Shown: piece by piece, positions 44,915-52,664 of the stretch
Layout: every line of letters starts with the position of its first letter
Numbering within the stretch: the stretch's first letter is position 1
Origin: Dechloromonas hortensis
Lineage (GTDB): Bacteria; Pseudomonadota; Gammaproteobacteria; Burkholderiales; Rhodocyclaceae
Reading direction: 5' to 3'
Length of the DNA stretch: 64,000 nucleotides
Assembly (NCBI RefSeq): GCF_009469765.1
Contig: NZ_SSSQ01000002.1
Coordinates: 558,001 to 622,000 of the forward strand
The notes under the pieces: generated by a model
Seen by the model: the letters and a program-made list of their open reading frames with translations, nothing else
What the model was told of the DNA's origin: nothing
Database searches by the model: none
Translations under genes and position numbers: made by a program

Positions 44915-45760
44915 TTAAGCGGCACTTCTGTTGCTGGCACATCGAAAATCAGCCTGTCTCGACTCAAGATCAAGGCCTATCTTCGAGCTGGAACTCACCC
45001 CGAGCAGATCGATGCCGCTTGCCAGGATCGGTTTGCGCAGTGCCGTCAGCTCGATGTTGTCGACCATGACCCGGGCCGGCAACTGCTGGATGGTCTCGAT
45101 GATTCTGGCAATTGGCCGATCTGACGAGAGCAGGCTCTGATCGAGTTTGACGATATCGGGCTGCAATTCGCGGAGCAGTCCGAAATCCAGCTTCTTGCGG
45201 CCAAACTGCCCGATGGCGATGCCGTAGCCGCGTGAGCGGTAGCTGTTGACGGCCCGGATCAGGTGTTCGGCGTCATTGATGCCGTTGATGTCCATTTCCA
45301 GCGTGATCTGTTCCGGCAGCAGGCCGCAGGGCTTGAGGATTTCCTCGAAGGCGAGGCCGTGCTGGGACGAGACGCTGAGGATATGGCGGGCATGGACCTT
45401 GAGCAGCAGGTTGCCGCGTTCCGGCTGGGTCAGGTAATTCAGGGCGTGCAGCGTGCGGACCAGGCGATCGAGATAGACGAATTCCTCGTTGTCGGTCGGC
45501 AGCACGAAGACCGACTCGGGCAGCAGCGGAATGCGGTTGGAGAGGCCGAAGGCCTGCAGCGACGCGGCATGGCCGTGCAGCTTGCCGCTGGCGGTCTCGA
45601 CGATGGGCAGGAACTGCGATTCGAGCCGGATGTTGGCGAAATGCAGAAAGACGCGGCCATCGGCGGCAACGAAAGGCTGGTCGAGCCCGGAGCGCGAGTA
45701 GTGGGCCGGCAGACCGGACTTCGGGTGGTTGAGCGTTCTGACTAAATCGCTAAGCGGCAT
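44915..45760 (-). CDS. Degenerate EAL-domain protein
   Basis: 281 residues. It has the EAL fold but not its catalytic residues: where active enzymes show E-A-L the sequence reads HAASLQAFG, and the metal-binding DDFG is IGQFGRKKLDFG. PDIVKLDQSLLS is retained. It resembles the protein at 51661 along its length (VYLDRLVRTLHALNYL against VYFDRLCRIVHALNFV). It probably binds a partner or c-di-GMP without hydrolysing it. The ATG at 45760 follows AGGA. The last 20 residues are unlike other EAL ends. Confidence 0.85.
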   Translation of the reverse strand: MPLSDLVRTLNHPKSGLPAHYSRSGLDQPFVAADGRVFLHFANIRLESQFLPIVETASGKLHGHAASLQAFGLSNRIPLLPESVFVLPTDNEEFVYLDRLVRTLHALNYLTQPERGNLLLKVHARHILSVSSQHGLAFEEILKPCGLLPEQITLEMDINGINDAEHLIRAVNSYRSRGYGIAIGQFGRKKLDFGLLRELQPDIVKLDQSLLSSDRPIARIIETIQQLPARVMVDNIELTALRKPILASGIDLLGVSSSSKIGLDLESRQADFRCASNRSAA

Positions 45761-45922
45761 GGGGAATCCTGATGAGAGGCGGCCCGTATGCATGCGTTCC
45801 GGCCTGGTTGCTGTCGGCAGACTATAGGCGGCGAGCGCCTGCTGTCATACGACTTAAAGTTTCGATCCAAATTCATCACCGATTATTTGGCTATCAGAAA
45901 ATTATCTTTAACCGGCACTGGC

Positions 45923-45943
45923 GCCCCGGCAGCGCGCCGGGGC
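45923..45943. terminator. Hairpin after the phasin gene
   Basis: GCCCCGGC-AGCGC-GCCGGGGC, eight perfect base pairs, nine bases beyond the phasin stop on the minus strand. No T-run follows. Confidence 0.5.
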
Positions 45944-45951
45944 TTGTTCGA

Positions 45952-46512
45952 TCAAGCGGCCTTGCGGCGGGTTGAGGAATTGACCGCCTCGACGGCGCGC
46001 GAGGTCGCCTTGCTGGCGGCACTGACGCTGGCTTCGGTGATGTTGGCAACCTGGCGGGCGGCCTTGTTGGCGTTCTCAAAAGCCGAATTGGCCGCCGAAA
46101 TGGCCGACTTGACCGCGGTGACGGCCAGCTCGGAATTGCCGGCCGACTTGGCGTACCAGTCGAGCGCCGAGGACAGCGACTTGTTCAGTTCGGCATGGCC
46201 CTGTTCCAGCAATTTGACGTATTCCTCCTGGGTGTTGGCGGAAATGTCGTGGAGGCCGCGATAGTAGGCGATGGCCTGTTCGACCTGCGGCTGAAAGTAG
46301 GCGCCGTTAAGCGAAAAGGCTTCTTGCGGCGTTTTGGTGCCGAGCAGGTTACGGACACCGTCCAGCTGTTCCAGCAGTACGTTCCGGGTGCTCGACAGCT
46401 GGTGTGAGGCGAGTTTCTCGAAGCTGTTCAGCGTAAGGTTGATGGCGCTCTGCAGCGTTTCCAGGCTGGCCGCGCTGGCGGCGGTAATGTGCTCGATGGA
46501 TGGATTTGCCAT
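45952..46512 (-). CDS. Phasin family protein
   Basis: 186 residues, helical and Ala-rich. Phasin pattern: ASAASLETLQSAINLTLNSFEKLASHQLSSTRNVLLE, YYRGLHDISANTQEEYVKLLEQGHAELNKSLSSALDWYAKSAG and a C-terminus rich in Ala, Ser and Lys (SAASKATSRAVEAVN). Phasins coat polyhydroxyalkanoate granules. The ATG at 46512 follows GGAGATC. No PHA synthase gene is nearby, so it is a single gene. Confidence 0.9.
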   Translation of the reverse strand: MANPSIEHITAASAASLETLQSAINLTLNSFEKLASHQLSSTRNVLLEQLDGVRNLLGTKTPQEAFSLNGAYFQPQVEQAIAYYRGLHDISANTQEEYVKLLEQGHAELNKSLSSALDWYAKSAGNSELAVTAVKSAISAANSAFENANKAARQVANITEASVSAASKATSRAVEAVNSSTRRKAA

Positions 46513-46625
46513 GATGATCTCCGGAAGGGATGAGGGGGCTTGATGGTGGTGCCGCCCGTGGTGACGACACCGTTCATGCACCCTCATTCTGTTGATCGCA
46601 TCCGGCGGAGGGAATGACATTGTTT

Positions 46626-46662
46626 TCATATCCTTCGAAGCGGCGGGCTTCGAAGGATATGA
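46626..46662. terminator. Strong 16-bp inverted repeat after metY
   Basis: TCATATCCTTCGAAGC and its exact complement GCTTCGAAGGATATGA, separated by five bases. It begins three bases beyond the metY stop. It is too strong to be chance and probably ends the metY message, although there is no T-run on the minus strand. Confidence 0.75.
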
Positions 46663-46665
46663 ACT

Positions 46666-47946
46666 TCAGCTTTTGCCCAACGCCTGGTCGATGTCCCACA
46701 GGATGTCGTCTAGCGTTTCCAGGCCGACCGACAGGCGGATCAGGTCGGGTGGGACCCCGGCGGCGATCTGCTGTTCTTCCGACAGTTGGCGGTGGGTGGT
46801 CGAGGCCGGGTGGATGACCAGGGTCTTGGCGTCACCGATGTTGGCCAAGTGTGACAGGAACTCGACGCTGTCGATGAAGCGCTGACCGGCCGCGGCGCCG
46901 CCCTTGATGCCGAAACTGAGCACGGCGCCGGCGCCTTTCGGCAGATATTTTTCCGCCAGATCGTAATAGCGGTTGCCGGCCAGCCCGGGGTAATTGACCC
47001 AGGCCACTTTCGGGTGATCCTGCAGGAAGCGGGCAACGGCCTGCGCGTTCGTGCAGTGCCGTTCCATGCGCAGCGGCAGGGTCTCGACGCCTTGCAGCAG
47101 CAGGAAGGCGTTGAACGGGGAGAGCGCGGGGCCGAAGGTGCGCAGGCCTTCCATGCGGCATTTCATCGTGAAGCCGAAATCGCCGAAAGTCTCGTAGAAG
47201 CGGACGCCGTGATAGCCCGGCGAAGGCTCGGTCATCGTCGCGAACTTGCCGTTGTCCCACGGGAACTTGCCGGATTCGACGATGATGCCGCCCATCGTCG
47301 TGCCGTGGCCGCCGATGAATTTGGTCGCCGAATGGACGTTGACCGCAGCCCCCCACTTGAAAGGCTGGCACAGGTAGGGGCTGGCGAAAGTGTTGTCGAT
47401 GAACAGCGGCAGGCCGGCCTGGTCGGCGATGCGGCCGATCGCTTCGAGATCGAGCACGTTGAGCGACGGGTTGCCCAGCGTTTCGGCATAGAGCACTTTG
47501 GTTTTCGGCGTGATGGCGCGGGCAAAGTTCTCCGGGTCGTCGGAATCGACGAAGACGGTGTTGATGCCGAGCTTCCTGAAATTGACGTCGAGCTGGGTAT
47601 GCGTGCCGCCGTACAGCGTGCGTGCCGCGACGATCTCGTCGCCGGCTTCGCAGATGTTGAGCAGGGCGATCATCTGGGCCGCCATGCCGCTGCCGGTGGC
47701 GACTGCTGCGCGGCCGTTTTCGAGCGCCGCGATGCGCTCTTCGAGGACGGCGACGGTCGGGTTGGAGAGCCGCGAATAGACATTGCCGAAGGTCTGCAGG
47801 TTGAACAGGCTGGCGGCGTGCTCCGGACTGTCGAAGACGTAGGACGAGGTCTGGTAGATGGGAACGGCGCGGCTGCCGGTGGCGGCGTCGGGAATCTGGC
47901 CGGCGTGCAGGCAGAGGGTGTCGAACCCGTAATCGTGATCAGCCAT
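46666..47946 (-). CDS. metY: O-acetylhomoserine sulfhydrylase
   Basis: 426 residues. Cys/Met-metabolism PLP enzyme: FDTLCLHAGQIPDAATGSRAVPIYQTSSYVF at the start, YSRLSNPTVAVLEERIAALE, SGMAAQMIALL, and the PLP-Lys in VHSATKFIGGHGTTMGG. Length and the GAAAGQRFIDS segment fit MetY, which makes homocysteine from O-acetylhomoserine and sulfide. The start is the ATG at 47946. It lies beside a CoA-binding protein gene and near the organosulfur region, whose released sulfite or sulfide it could help fix. Confidence 0.93.
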   Translation of the reverse strand: MADHDYGFDTLCLHAGQIPDAATGSRAVPIYQTSSYVFDSPEHAASLFNLQTFGNVYSRLSNPTVAVLEERIAALENGRAAVATGSGMAAQMIALLNICEAGDEIVAARTLYGGTHTQLDVNFRKLGINTVFVDSDDPENFARAITPKTKVLYAETLGNPSLNVLDLEAIGRIADQAGLPLFIDNTFASPYLCQPFKWGAAVNVHSATKFIGGHGTTMGGIIVESGKFPWDNGKFATMTEPSPGYHGVRFYETFGDFGFTMKCRMEGLRTFGPALSPFNAFLLLQGVETLPLRMERHCTNAQAVARFLQDHPKVAWVNYPGLAGNRYYDLAEKYLPKGAGAVLSFGIKGGAAAGQRFIDSVEFLSHLANIGDAKTLVIHPASTTHRQLSEEQQIAAGVPPDLIRLSVGLETLDDILWDIDQALGKS

Positions 47947-47955
47947 GGAAAACTT

Positions 47956-48426
47956 TCAGTAGGGCAGCCAGGTCGGCCGGCGGGAGGAAATCAGCCGGGT
48001 ATTGACCCCGAACCAGTTGAGGCCGCCGAACAGGCGGGCATATTCGATCTTGACGCAGCGGTCCATGACGACGGACAACCCGCCGGATTCGGCAATTTTC
48101 ACCGCCTCGTCATTGATCACGCCGATCTGCAGCCACAGGGTCCGGGCGCCGATGGCGACGGCTTCCCGGGCGATGGCCGAGGCGTCGGCCGGTTTGCGGA
48201 AGACGTCGACCAGGTCGACCGGCTCCGGGATCGCGGCGAGATTGGGGTAGCACTTCTCGCCGAGAATCTCGTCGTATTTCGGGTTGACCGGAATGATCCG
48301 GTAGCCGTGCGCCTGCATGTACTTGGCGGCAAAGTTGGAGGGTCGGAACCAGTCGGCGGAAAGGCCGACCACAGCCATGGTGCGGCTTTCGCGCAGGACG
48401 CGGCGCAGGGTGTTGATATCGCTCAT
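47956..48426 (-). CDS. CoA-binding protein (YccU type)
   Basis: 156 residues with a Rossmann CoA-binding domain: TMAVVGLSADWFRPSNFAAKYMQAHGYRIIPVNP, EKCYPNLAAIPEPVDLVDVFRKP, TLWLQIGV and the C-terminal VVMDRCVKIEYARL. Role unknown across the family. The ATG at 48426 is preferred to one three codons upstream; neither has a strong ribosome site. It precedes metY by nine bases and is likely co-transcribed with it. Confidence 0.9.
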   Translation of the reverse strand: MSDINTLRRVLRESRTMAVVGLSADWFRPSNFAAKYMQAHGYRIIPVNPKYDEILGEKCYPNLAAIPEPVDLVDVFRKPADASAIAREAVAIGARTLWLQIGVINDEAVKIAESGGLSVVMDRCVKIEYARLFGGLNWFGVNTRLISSRRPTWLPY

Positions 48427-48473
48427 GGGCGGCATGTTAGCGAGGCGCCAGCGCAGGCTAAACGACGAAAAAA

Positions 48474-48488
48474 TTAGAAGCTTATGCG
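48474..48488. promoter_or_regulatory. Shared 15-base motif, copy 1
   Basis: TTAGAAGCTTATGCG, identical to the reverse complement of 57714-57728. It lies about 150 bases before the TauD-like gene and 48 bases upstream of the divergent CoA-binding gene. The AAGCTTAT part is followed about 14 bases later by ATTAGCTTG, as in dyadic LysR-type sites. Function is inferred from the repeat. Confidence 0.55.
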
Positions 48489-48623
48489 CGAAGCCTGTTT
48501 ATTAGCTTGTCGGTGCCGGCTTGATAAGCAAAGAAAAAACCGGTCGTTGGCAGCGCTGGCGGCACTCCCTAGATTTGACGAACCCCGGCAGTCGCCGGCC
48601 AATCTTTCAGGGAGATTCCTCGC

Positions 48624-49496
48624 ATGTCCAAGCTCGAAAATGCCGTTCCCGGCTACAAACACCTGGTTATCGAACCCTATACTCCGAATATCGGGGCGAC
48701 CATTCGTGATATCGACCTGGCGAATGTCGCCGACGAAAGCCTGCGCGGCGAACTGCGCAAGGCGCTGGCCGAATATCAGGTGCTCTTCTTCCGCCAGCAG
48801 ACCTTGAGCCCGGAGCAGCAGATCGAAGTCGCCAAGGTCTTCGGCGACCCGGACAAGGCCAAGGCCTTCTTCCCGCGCCATGAAAAGCACAGCGTGATCG
48901 AAGTGCTGGAAGCCAAACCAGCCGGCCATCGCTACGGGACCGACCAGTGGCATGCCGACATCACCTTCTCGGCCAATCCACCGACCGGTACCGTCCTCTA
49001 TTCCCACGTCATCCCACCGGCCGGCGGCGACACGCTGTGGGCCAGCGCCACGGCCGTGTACGACTCGCTGCCGAAACATCTGCAACTCTATCTCGAAGAG
49101 CTGCAGGCGGTGCACAGCTTCGAGCACAGCGGCTGGCCGCAGTATTTTGAACAACTGGAAGACGGCCAGGCGATCTACCGCAAGGCCCGGGCCGATCATC
49201 TGCCGGTCGTGCATCCGGTGATCCAGACGCATCCGGTGACCGGGAAGAAAATCGTCTACGTCAATCCCAACTTTACCGACCGCATCAAGGGCATTTCGCG
49301 CCAGCAAAGCGATGCGCTGCTCGCCTTCATCTTCGCGCAGTTCCAGCGTCCCGAATTCCAGGCTCGCCTGCGCTGGGAAGAAAATACAGTGGCGATCTGG
49401 GACAACCGCGCCACCGTCCATTACGCCACGGCCGACTACGACAACCAGCATCGCCTGCTGCATCGCGTCACCTTTGGCGAAGACCGGACTTTCTGA
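48624..49496 (+). CDS. TauD/TfdA family alpha-ketoglutarate dioxygenase
   Basis: 290 residues. Fe(II)/2-oxoglutarate dioxygenase with HxD in DQWHADITFSANPPTG (about 111-113), the distal His in LLHRVTFGEDR and the 2-oxoglutarate-binding Arg nearby. The N-terminal PNIGATIRDIDLANV is TauD-like. Such enzymes cleave taurine or other sulfonates to an aldehyde plus sulfite. The exact substrate is not readable. GGGAG precedes the ATG. It is followed by an SsuA-like binding protein and an amidohydrolase-like gene, which suggests sulfonate scavenging. Confidence 0.9.
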   Translation: MSKLENAVPGYKHLVIEPYTPNIGATIRDIDLANVADESLRGELRKALAEYQVLFFRQQTLSPEQQIEVAKVFGDPDKAKAFFPRHEKHSVIEVLEAKPAGHRYGTDQWHADITFSANPPTGTVLYSHVIPPAGGDTLWASATAVYDSLPKHLQLYLEELQAVHSFEHSGWPQYFEQLEDGQAIYRKARADHLPVVHPVIQTHPVTGKKIVYVNPNFTDRIKGISRQQSDALLAFIFAQFQRPEFQARLRWEENTVAIWDNRATVHYATADYDNQHRLLHRVTFGEDRTF

Positions 49497-49508
49497 GGAG
49501 CGAGCGCG

Positions 49509-50528
49509 ATGAGCGAAATTCAAGTATCGAAACCGGGCCGCCTGTGGCGCGGCCTGCGGCGGATCGGCACGCTGCTCGCGCTGGCGGCTGCGGCGAGCGG
49601 GGCGCTGGTCGGCCAGGCCGGGGCGCAGACGGCAGGCAACGGGCCGAAGGAACTGCGCATCGGTTACCAGAAGTACGGCACGCTGGTCATCCTGAAAGCC
49701 CGCGGCACGCTGGAGAAGCGGCTGGCCGACAAGGGCGTCGCGGTGAAATGGACGGAGTTCCCGTTCGGACCGCCGCTGCTCGAAGCGATCAACGTCGGCA
49801 GCATCGACGTCGGCACAGTCGGCGAGTCGCCACCAATCTTTGCCCAGGCGGCCGGTGCCGACCTCGTCTATATCGGCAACGAACCGCCGGCTCCGGCGGC
49901 CGAAGCGCTGATCGTGCCCAAGGATTCGCCGATCAAGAGCGTTGCCGAGCTGAAGGGCAAGCGGATCGCGGTGGCCAAGGGTTCCAACGCCAACTTCCTG
50001 CTGGTCCGGGTACTCGAAAACGCCGGCCTGAAGTATTCGGATGTCGAGGTCTCCTACCTGCCGCCGGCCGATGCCCGCGCCGCCTTCGAAAGTGGCCGCG
50101 TCGATGCATGGTCGATCTGGGACCCGTTCCTGGCCGCCGCCGAGAAGCAGTTGAATGCCCGGGCGCTGGCCGATGGCAAGGGCGCGGTCGCCAACCACCA
50201 GTTCTACCTGTCAGCTCGGCCCTATGCCGAGAAGTACCCGGAGATCGTCCATATCCTGCTTGAGGAAATCGACAAGATCGACCAGTGGGGCAAGCAGAAT
50301 CCGCAGGAAGTGGCCAAGTTCATTTCGCCGCTGATCGGGATCGAACTGCCCGTCGTCGAAGTGGCGACCGGCCGCCTGAGCTACGGCGTCAAGCCGGTGA
50401 CGGCCGAGGTGCTGGCCGCCCAGCAGAAGATTGCCGACAAGTTCTTCGAGCTGAAGCTGGTGCCGAAGCAGGTGCGCATCGCCGATGCCGCATGGAACCC
50501 GGTGGGCAAGCAGGCCGCCCGGCAATAA
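49509..50528 (+). CDS. ssuA: Aliphatic sulfonate ABC transporter binding protein
   Basis: 339 residues. An N-terminal extension then a signal sequence (IGTLLALAAAASGALVGQAGAQ) exports it to the periplasm. The SsuA core is LRIGYQKYGTLVILKARGTLEKRL, LLEAINVGSIDVGTVGESPP, DSPIKSVAELKGKRIAVAKGSN and AFESGRVDAWSIWDPFLA. It is close to the second SsuA-like protein at 58029. No permease or ATPase genes follow here, so it probably uses the pair at 59021-60810. GAGGAGCG precedes the ATG. Confidence 0.9.
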   Translation: MSEIQVSKPGRLWRGLRRIGTLLALAAAASGALVGQAGAQTAGNGPKELRIGYQKYGTLVILKARGTLEKRLADKGVAVKWTEFPFGPPLLEAINVGSIDVGTVGESPPIFAQAAGADLVYIGNEPPAPAAEALIVPKDSPIKSVAELKGKRIAVAKGSNANFLLVRVLENAGLKYSDVEVSYLPPADARAAFESGRVDAWSIWDPFLAAAEKQLNARALADGKGAVANHQFYLSARPYAEKYPEIVHILLEEIDKIDQWGKQNPQEVAKFISPLIGIELPVVEVATGRLSYGVKPVTAEVLAAQQKIADKFFELKLVPKQVRIADAAWNPVGKQAARQ

Positions 50529-50545
50529 GCCGGCAAATCGGCCAG

Positions 50546-50581
50546 ACGCCTCGCCCTGCTCAAACGGCGGGGCGTTTTTTT
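50546..50581 (+). terminator. Intrinsic terminator after ssuA
   Basis: ACGCCTCGCC and GGCGGGGCGT pair around a ten-base loop, followed by a T-run. It lies between ssuA and the amidohydrolase-like gene and would reduce read-through. Confidence 0.8.
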
Positions 50582-50599
50582 ATCTTGATGGAAAGCACC

Positions 50600-51457
50600 A
50601 TGAGCAATATTCCCGATCAAATCATCGACTTTCGCAGTCGCCCGGCCTTCCTGGCCGAATTCTACGGTTCGACGCCCGGCACGGCCGGCTACGAGACCGC
50701 CAAGTGGCTGAGCCGGCGCACCGGTGCGCTGGACGATACGCACTTCCACGCTTCCTTCACGCTGGCCGGCTATCTCGACGAAATCCGCCGCAGCGGTATC
50801 ACGCGGGCGGTGCTGGTCGGCCGCGACACGCCGGGACTGGTGGTCAGTAATCAGCAAATTGCCGAGTTGACCGCCGGCACCCCCGAACTGATCGGCCTCG
50901 GTTCGGTCGATCCGCAAGGGCGGGGCATCGAGGCGGCCTTGGCCGGCGTCGAGCATTCGGTCAAGGGGCTCGGCCAGCGGGCGATCAATCTCGAACCCGG
51001 CTTCGGTTCGCCGGCCCTGCATGCTGATAACCCCGTGTTTTTCCCGGTCTACGATCTTTGCCAGGAACTCGGGGTGCCGGTCTGCCTGATGTCGGGGCCG
51101 ACCACGCCCGATCTCGCCTATAACGATCCGGCTGCCGTCGGCCGGGTGGCGCGGGCTTTTCCCCGGCTCGCCATCGTTTGCTACCACGGCTTCTGGCCGC
51201 GGGTGAACGAGATCGTCGGCGTCGCCTTCCGCTACGAGAATGTCCATCTCTGTCCGGACATGTACCTGTTTGCGCCGGGCAGCACGACCTATGTCGAGGC
51301 GGCCAACGGCGTGCTGCGCGAGCAGTTCCTGTTCGGCACCTCCTATCCGTTCCGGCCGATGCGCCAGACGGTCGACGATTTCGTCCGGCTCGGCTGGAAG
51401 GATGGGGTGCTCGACAAGGTGCTGCACGGCAACGCCCGGCGCCTGCTCAAGCTCTAA
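50600..51457 (+). CDS. Amidohydrolase-2 family protein lacking metal ligands
   Basis: 285 residues, TIM-barrel amidohydrolase-2 fold. The N-terminal metal motif, normally IDxHxH, reads IIDFRSRP, and the late GSDYP motif reads FGTSYPFRP, so three metal ligands are absent. VCYHGFWPRVNE keeps the central His. The protein may be a non-metal member or a non-catalytic relative. The ATG at 50600 has GGAAAG upstream; one at 50588 is also in frame. It comes 71 bases after ssuA, behind a terminator. Confidence 0.82.
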   Translation: MSNIPDQIIDFRSRPAFLAEFYGSTPGTAGYETAKWLSRRTGALDDTHFHASFTLAGYLDEIRRSGITRAVLVGRDTPGLVVSNQQIAELTAGTPELIGLGSVDPQGRGIEAALAGVEHSVKGLGQRAINLEPGFGSPALHADNPVFFPVYDLCQELGVPVCLMSGPTTPDLAYNDPAAVGRVARAFPRLAIVCYHGFWPRVNEIVGVAFRYENVHLCPDMYLFAPGSTTYVEAANGVLREQFLFGTSYPFRPMRQTVDDFVRLGWKDGVLDKVLHGNARRLLKL

Positions 51458-51466
51458 GGCGCAGCT

Positions 51467-51489
51467 CCCCGTTCCGGGAACGGGGAGTC
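51467..51489. terminator. Hairpin between convergent genes
   Basis: CTCCCCGTTCC and GGAACGGGGAG form a perfect dyad around one base, nine bases after the amidohydrolase stop and 11 before the stop of the small minus-strand gene. No T-run on either strand; it could end both messages. Confidence 0.5.
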
Positions 51490-51499
51490 ATTCAACTGC

Positions 51500-51676
51500 T
51501 CAGGGCAGGTAGCGCCAGGCCAGACAGGCCAGACTGAGCAGGCCGGCGATGACGCCAAGCTGGGCGATCTGGTCGCGAAAACTGACCACCGGCAAGGGCT
51601 GCTGGTTGAATTCCGGCAGCAGTTCGGGTTCGGCGATGTTGCGCTCCTCCCTTCGAGCTTTCAGGCCGCGACGCAT
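51500..51676 (-). CDS. Small single-pass membrane protein, unannotated type
   Basis: 58 residues. The N-terminal half is charged (MRRGLKARREERNIAEPELLP); the C-terminal half holds one transmembrane helix (IAQLGVIAGLLSLACLAWRYLP). The ATG at 51676 lies inside the end of the EAL gene, overlapping it by 16 bases in another frame, with AAGGA six bases upstream. This arrangement suggests translation coupled to the EAL gene. I do not recognise a family. It could be a small regulator or membrane anchor for the EAL protein; that is speculation. Confidence 0.5.
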   Translation of the reverse strand: MRRGLKARREERNIAEPELLPEFNQQPLPVVSFRDQIAQLGVIAGLLSLACLAWRYLP

Positions 51677-52512
51677 GTCTTTTCCTTGATGGAAGCGGGC
51701 AGCTGGGCGAACAGTTTGGCCGATGGTCGGGCATAGTAATAGCCTTGGACGAGGTCGGCACCGGCATCAATGGCCAGCGCGTGCTGCTCAGGCGTCTCGA
51801 TGCCTTCGCAGACGACCTCGGCGCCCAGTTCATGGATGATGTCGACAAGCTTGGGCAGGATGCGCCGCGCCCGCTCGTTGCTGGTCCCTTGCAGGATCAG
51901 CGAACGATCGAGCTTGACGATATCCGGTGTCAGGCGCCACAGGCGGTCGAAATTGGAATGTTCGCAGCCGAAGTCGTCGATGGCGACGCGATAGCCGCGT
52001 TCGCGATAGGCGGCCACCGCCTCGTTCAGGCGGGAGATGTCGTCCACTTTGGCTTCCAGCACTTCAAGGATGACCTGGCGGGGCTTCAGGCCGCACATGT
52101 GGAGCAGGCGCTCGAAGATTTCGCCGTGGCCGCGATTGCTGACGCCAAGCAGGTGGCGGCCGCTGACATTGACGAAGAGTTCGGCCCCCGAACCGGCCTG
52201 GCGGACGAAATTCAAGGCATGGACGATGCGACACAGCCGGTCGAAATAGACGACTTCGCTGCTGGTTGCCGGCAGGGCAAAGGCAGCGGCCGGCGACAGG
52301 CTGTGGCCGGCATTGTTGTGGACGCGGAGCAGGGCTTCGTGCGCCTTGGCTTTCAGGCTGCGGGCATCGAATAGCGGCTGAAAAACGCTGGTCAGGTGCA
52401 GGCCGCGATAAAGCCCGGAGGCACCGCTCTCGCCGATGTGCAGATGCGATACCGGCGTCGACGGAATTTTCTCCCGTTCGACGAAATAATCCAGAAGCTC
52501 CTCTATTGGCAT
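51661..52512 (-). CDS. EAL-domain cyclic-di-GMP phosphodiesterase
   Basis: 283 residues. The whole protein from about residue 35 is an EAL domain with catalytic residues intact: AHEALLRVHN, NVSGRHL, ILEVLEAKVDD, VAIDDFGCEHSNFDRL, PDIVKLDRSLI, EVVCEGIETPEQH and QGYYYARP. It should hydrolyse c-di-GMP. There is no sensor domain apart from a short N-terminus. It looks like an intact paralogue of the degenerate protein at 44915. The small membrane ORF at 51500-51676 overlaps its end. Confidence 0.9.
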   Translation of the reverse strand: MPIEELLDYFVEREKIPSTPVSHLHIGESGASGLYRGLHLTSVFQPLFDARSLKAKAHEALLRVHNNAGHSLSPAAAFALPATSSEVVYFDRLCRIVHALNFVRQAGSGAELFVNVSGRHLLGVSNRGHGEIFERLLHMCGLKPRQVILEVLEAKVDDISRLNEAVAAYRERGYRVAIDDFGCEHSNFDRLWRLTPDIVKLDRSLILQGTSNERARRILPKLVDIIHELGAEVVCEGIETPEQHALAIDAGADLVQGYYYARPSAKLFAQLPASIKEKTCVAA

Positions 52513-52664
52513 GGTTTCCCCCTTGTGCTGCGCAGCCCGAGACCTTATTCATTCGCCCGGCAGCGGGGAAGGACAAAATCCTTCTAAGAAAATAACAAAG
52601 GGGTTTGGCAGGGCCTCGGCTGCGGCGCGACAATAGGCGCCATCCCCATTTGCTGGCGCACCGC

